Shown here piece after piece: positions 63,001 to 64,000 of a stretch of DNA of 64,000 bases. The stretch is from Candidatus Gastranaerophilales bacterium (lineage in GTDB: Bacteria; Cyanobacteriota; Vampirovibrionia; Gastranaerophilales; Gastranaerophilaceae), in the NCBI GenBank assembly GCA_947625495.1, contig CANQOQ010000009.1:1-64000 (forward strand), read 5' to 3'. Every line of letters begins with the position of its first letter. Position 1 is the stretch's first letter. Position numbers and translations under genes: made by a program. The notes beneath the pieces were generated by a model. The model did no database searches. It was not told the origin of the DNA and was given only the letters and a program-made list of their open reading frames with translations.

Positions 63001-64000
63001 TATTGTATCTCCCCGTAATATGATGCAATACTCTTGTTAATGCCTGCTTCAACGGCATTATATGCAACTTTTACGGCATTTTTAATTGCATAAGCCGTAG
63101 ACCTGCCGTGGCAGATTACCGTTATTCCTTTTACACCCAGAAGTAATGCACCTCCGAATTCCTCATAGTTTATCTTTACATATATCCTTTTTAGTACGGG
63201 TCTGACAAGTAATCCAACTATTTTGGAAAATATATCATGATAAAATTCTTGTTTTATCATATAAAATAGCATTCTTGCAACGCCTTCTATGGTTTTTAGT
63301 GTTACATTTCCTACAAAACCGTCGCATACAATCACGTCGCAATTGCCTAAAAATATTTCTTTGCCTTCAGCATTACCTATAAAGTTCAATTCATCTTTAT
63401 TTTCATCAAATAATTTATAGGTATCCTTAGCAAGTTCATCACCCTTACCTGCTTCTTCGCCGATATTCAAAAGTGCAATTCTGGGGTTTTTTATGCCCAG
63501 AACTGATTTTGCATAAATCGAACCCATCAAACCGAATTGATATAACATTTCAGGCGTGCAATCTGTATTTGCTCCCGAATCTATTAAAACCAAAGGTCCT
63601 TTCATAGTAGGAATAACTGTAGCTATTGCAGGTCTTTCTATTCCATGAAGCCTTCCGAGTCCAAATAAACTGGCACCCATTGCTGCACCTGTTGAACCCG
63701 CTGCTACAACAGCATCAGAACTGCCTGTTACTACTGCGTTGACAGCCAGAACGATTGATGAATTTTTCTTTTTCCTTATAGCCTGCCCCGGAGCCTCTCC
63801 CATTTCAATTACTTCTGAAGCATGCGTTATTTTTATATCCAGTGATTTTGTATTAACTTTCAGTCTTTTATGAGGGAATATACCTCCGCCCATTGAGCAT
63901 ACAAGCCCTTCTTGATCAATTCTGTCAAGTTCTCTTTCTATATCATATTGTTTACCGACAAGTTCAATCGGGATTTTATATTCCATCGCAGCCCATACTG
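63000..64000 (-). CDS. plsX: phosphate acyltransferase PlsX, 5' partial
   Basis: Makes acyl-phosphate from acyl-ACP for phospholipid synthesis. The frame runs to the window edge: upstream of the ATG at 63986 it reads VWAAM, matching the region after the missing N-terminal MGGD motif, so that ATG is internal. Present: SMGGGIFPHKRL, AAGSTGAAMGASLFGLGRL, LIDSGANTDCTPEML, LLNIGEEAGKGDEL, CDGFVGNVTLKTIEG, LLLGVKGITVICHGRS. First visible gene of the fab operon; stop overlaps fabH. Confidence 0.95.
   Translation of the reverse strand, partial: VWAAMEYKIPIELVGKQYDIERELDRIDQEGLVCSMGGGIFPHKRLKVNTKSLDIKITHASEVIEMGEAPGQAIRKKKNSSIVLAVNAVVTGSSDAVVAAGSTGAAMGASLFGLGRLHGIERPAIATVIPTMKGPLVLIDSGANTDCTPEMLYQFGLMGSIYAKSVLGIKNPRIALLNIGEEAGKGDELAKDTYKLFDENKDELNFIGNAEGKEIFLGNCDVIVCDGFVGNVTLKTIEGVARMLFYMIKQEFYHDIFSKIVGLLVRPVLKRIYVKINYEEFGGALLLGVKGITVICHGRSTAYAIKNAVKVAYNAVEAGINKSIASYYGEIQ

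Overview
This 64 kb window is AT-rich chromosomal DNA from a Gram-negative-type bacterium, most likely an uncultured gut member of Candidatus Gastranaerophilales (Melainabacteria/Vampirovibrionia, the non-photosynthetic sister group of Cyanobacteria). That placement is inference. It rests on lipid A genes (lpxI, lpxB), an SLH-repeat surface protein, a complete type II fatty-acid operon, a split archaeal-type glutamate synthase, c-di-GMP proteins, and many lineage-restricted EF-hand, HEAT and coiled-coil proteins. No insertion sequence, CRISPR array, rRNA or tRNA was found.

Layout. 1-6.4 kb: a 5'-truncated dehydratase activase, a lineage-specific coiled-coil protein, an asparaginase II, a HerA-like protein without a P-loop but with an UvrD/PcrA-type Tudor tail, and a Q/P-rich HEAT protein. 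6.6-11.2 kb: a small sigma-70 factor, then a DUF47/PiT phosphate module, a TSCPD protein, lpxI and lpxB. 11.3-15.3 kb: GAF?-GGDEF-HD-GYP and REC-HD-GYP proteins with a glycosyltransferase between them. 15.2-20.0 kb: dnaE and mtaB. 20.1-23.2 kb: a surface-modification locus of one family 2 glycosyltransferase and two tandem DUF1796 paralogues. It carries three G/C homopolymer tracts (8, 9 and 8 bases) and looks phase-variable. 23.2-27.4 kb: an intergenic region with RNA structure, then a three-gene glutamate synthase with a near-leaderless promoter. 27.5-33.2 kb: two large acidic EF-hand proteins that share annexin-like repeats. 33.2-39.9 kb: membrane and secreted proteins and a hypothetical/solute-binding protein/purine permease operon. 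40-46.7 kb: REC-STAS, rpiB, a second Q/P-rich HEAT protein, a LuxR-type response regulator, a divergent serpin, a ferritin-like protein and small unknowns. 46.7-51.5 kb: a GH13 enzyme and a CHASE2-GGDEF cyclase. 51.5-57.4 kb: a Cys-rich SLH protein with a long leader, a YebC-type regulator, a TPR protein, a glutaredoxin and a degenerate hybrid-cluster protein. 57.5-64 kb: a glycine-rich membrane protein and the plsX-fabH-fabD-fabG-acpP-fabF operon, with plsX cut by the window edge.

How the parts fit together. Envelope building is the main theme: fatty-acid synthesis feeds lipid A (lpxI/lpxB), the SLH protein probably anchors wall and outer membrane, and the GT2/DUF1796 locus probably decorates the surface in a switchable way. 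Signalling is dense, with one probably active diguanylate cyclase, two HD-GYP proteins, a LuxR-type regulator and REC-STAS. Host-interaction candidates are the serpin, the annexin-like calcium proteins and the phase-variable locus. Genes are tightly packed, with several convergent pairs overlapping at their 3' ends.
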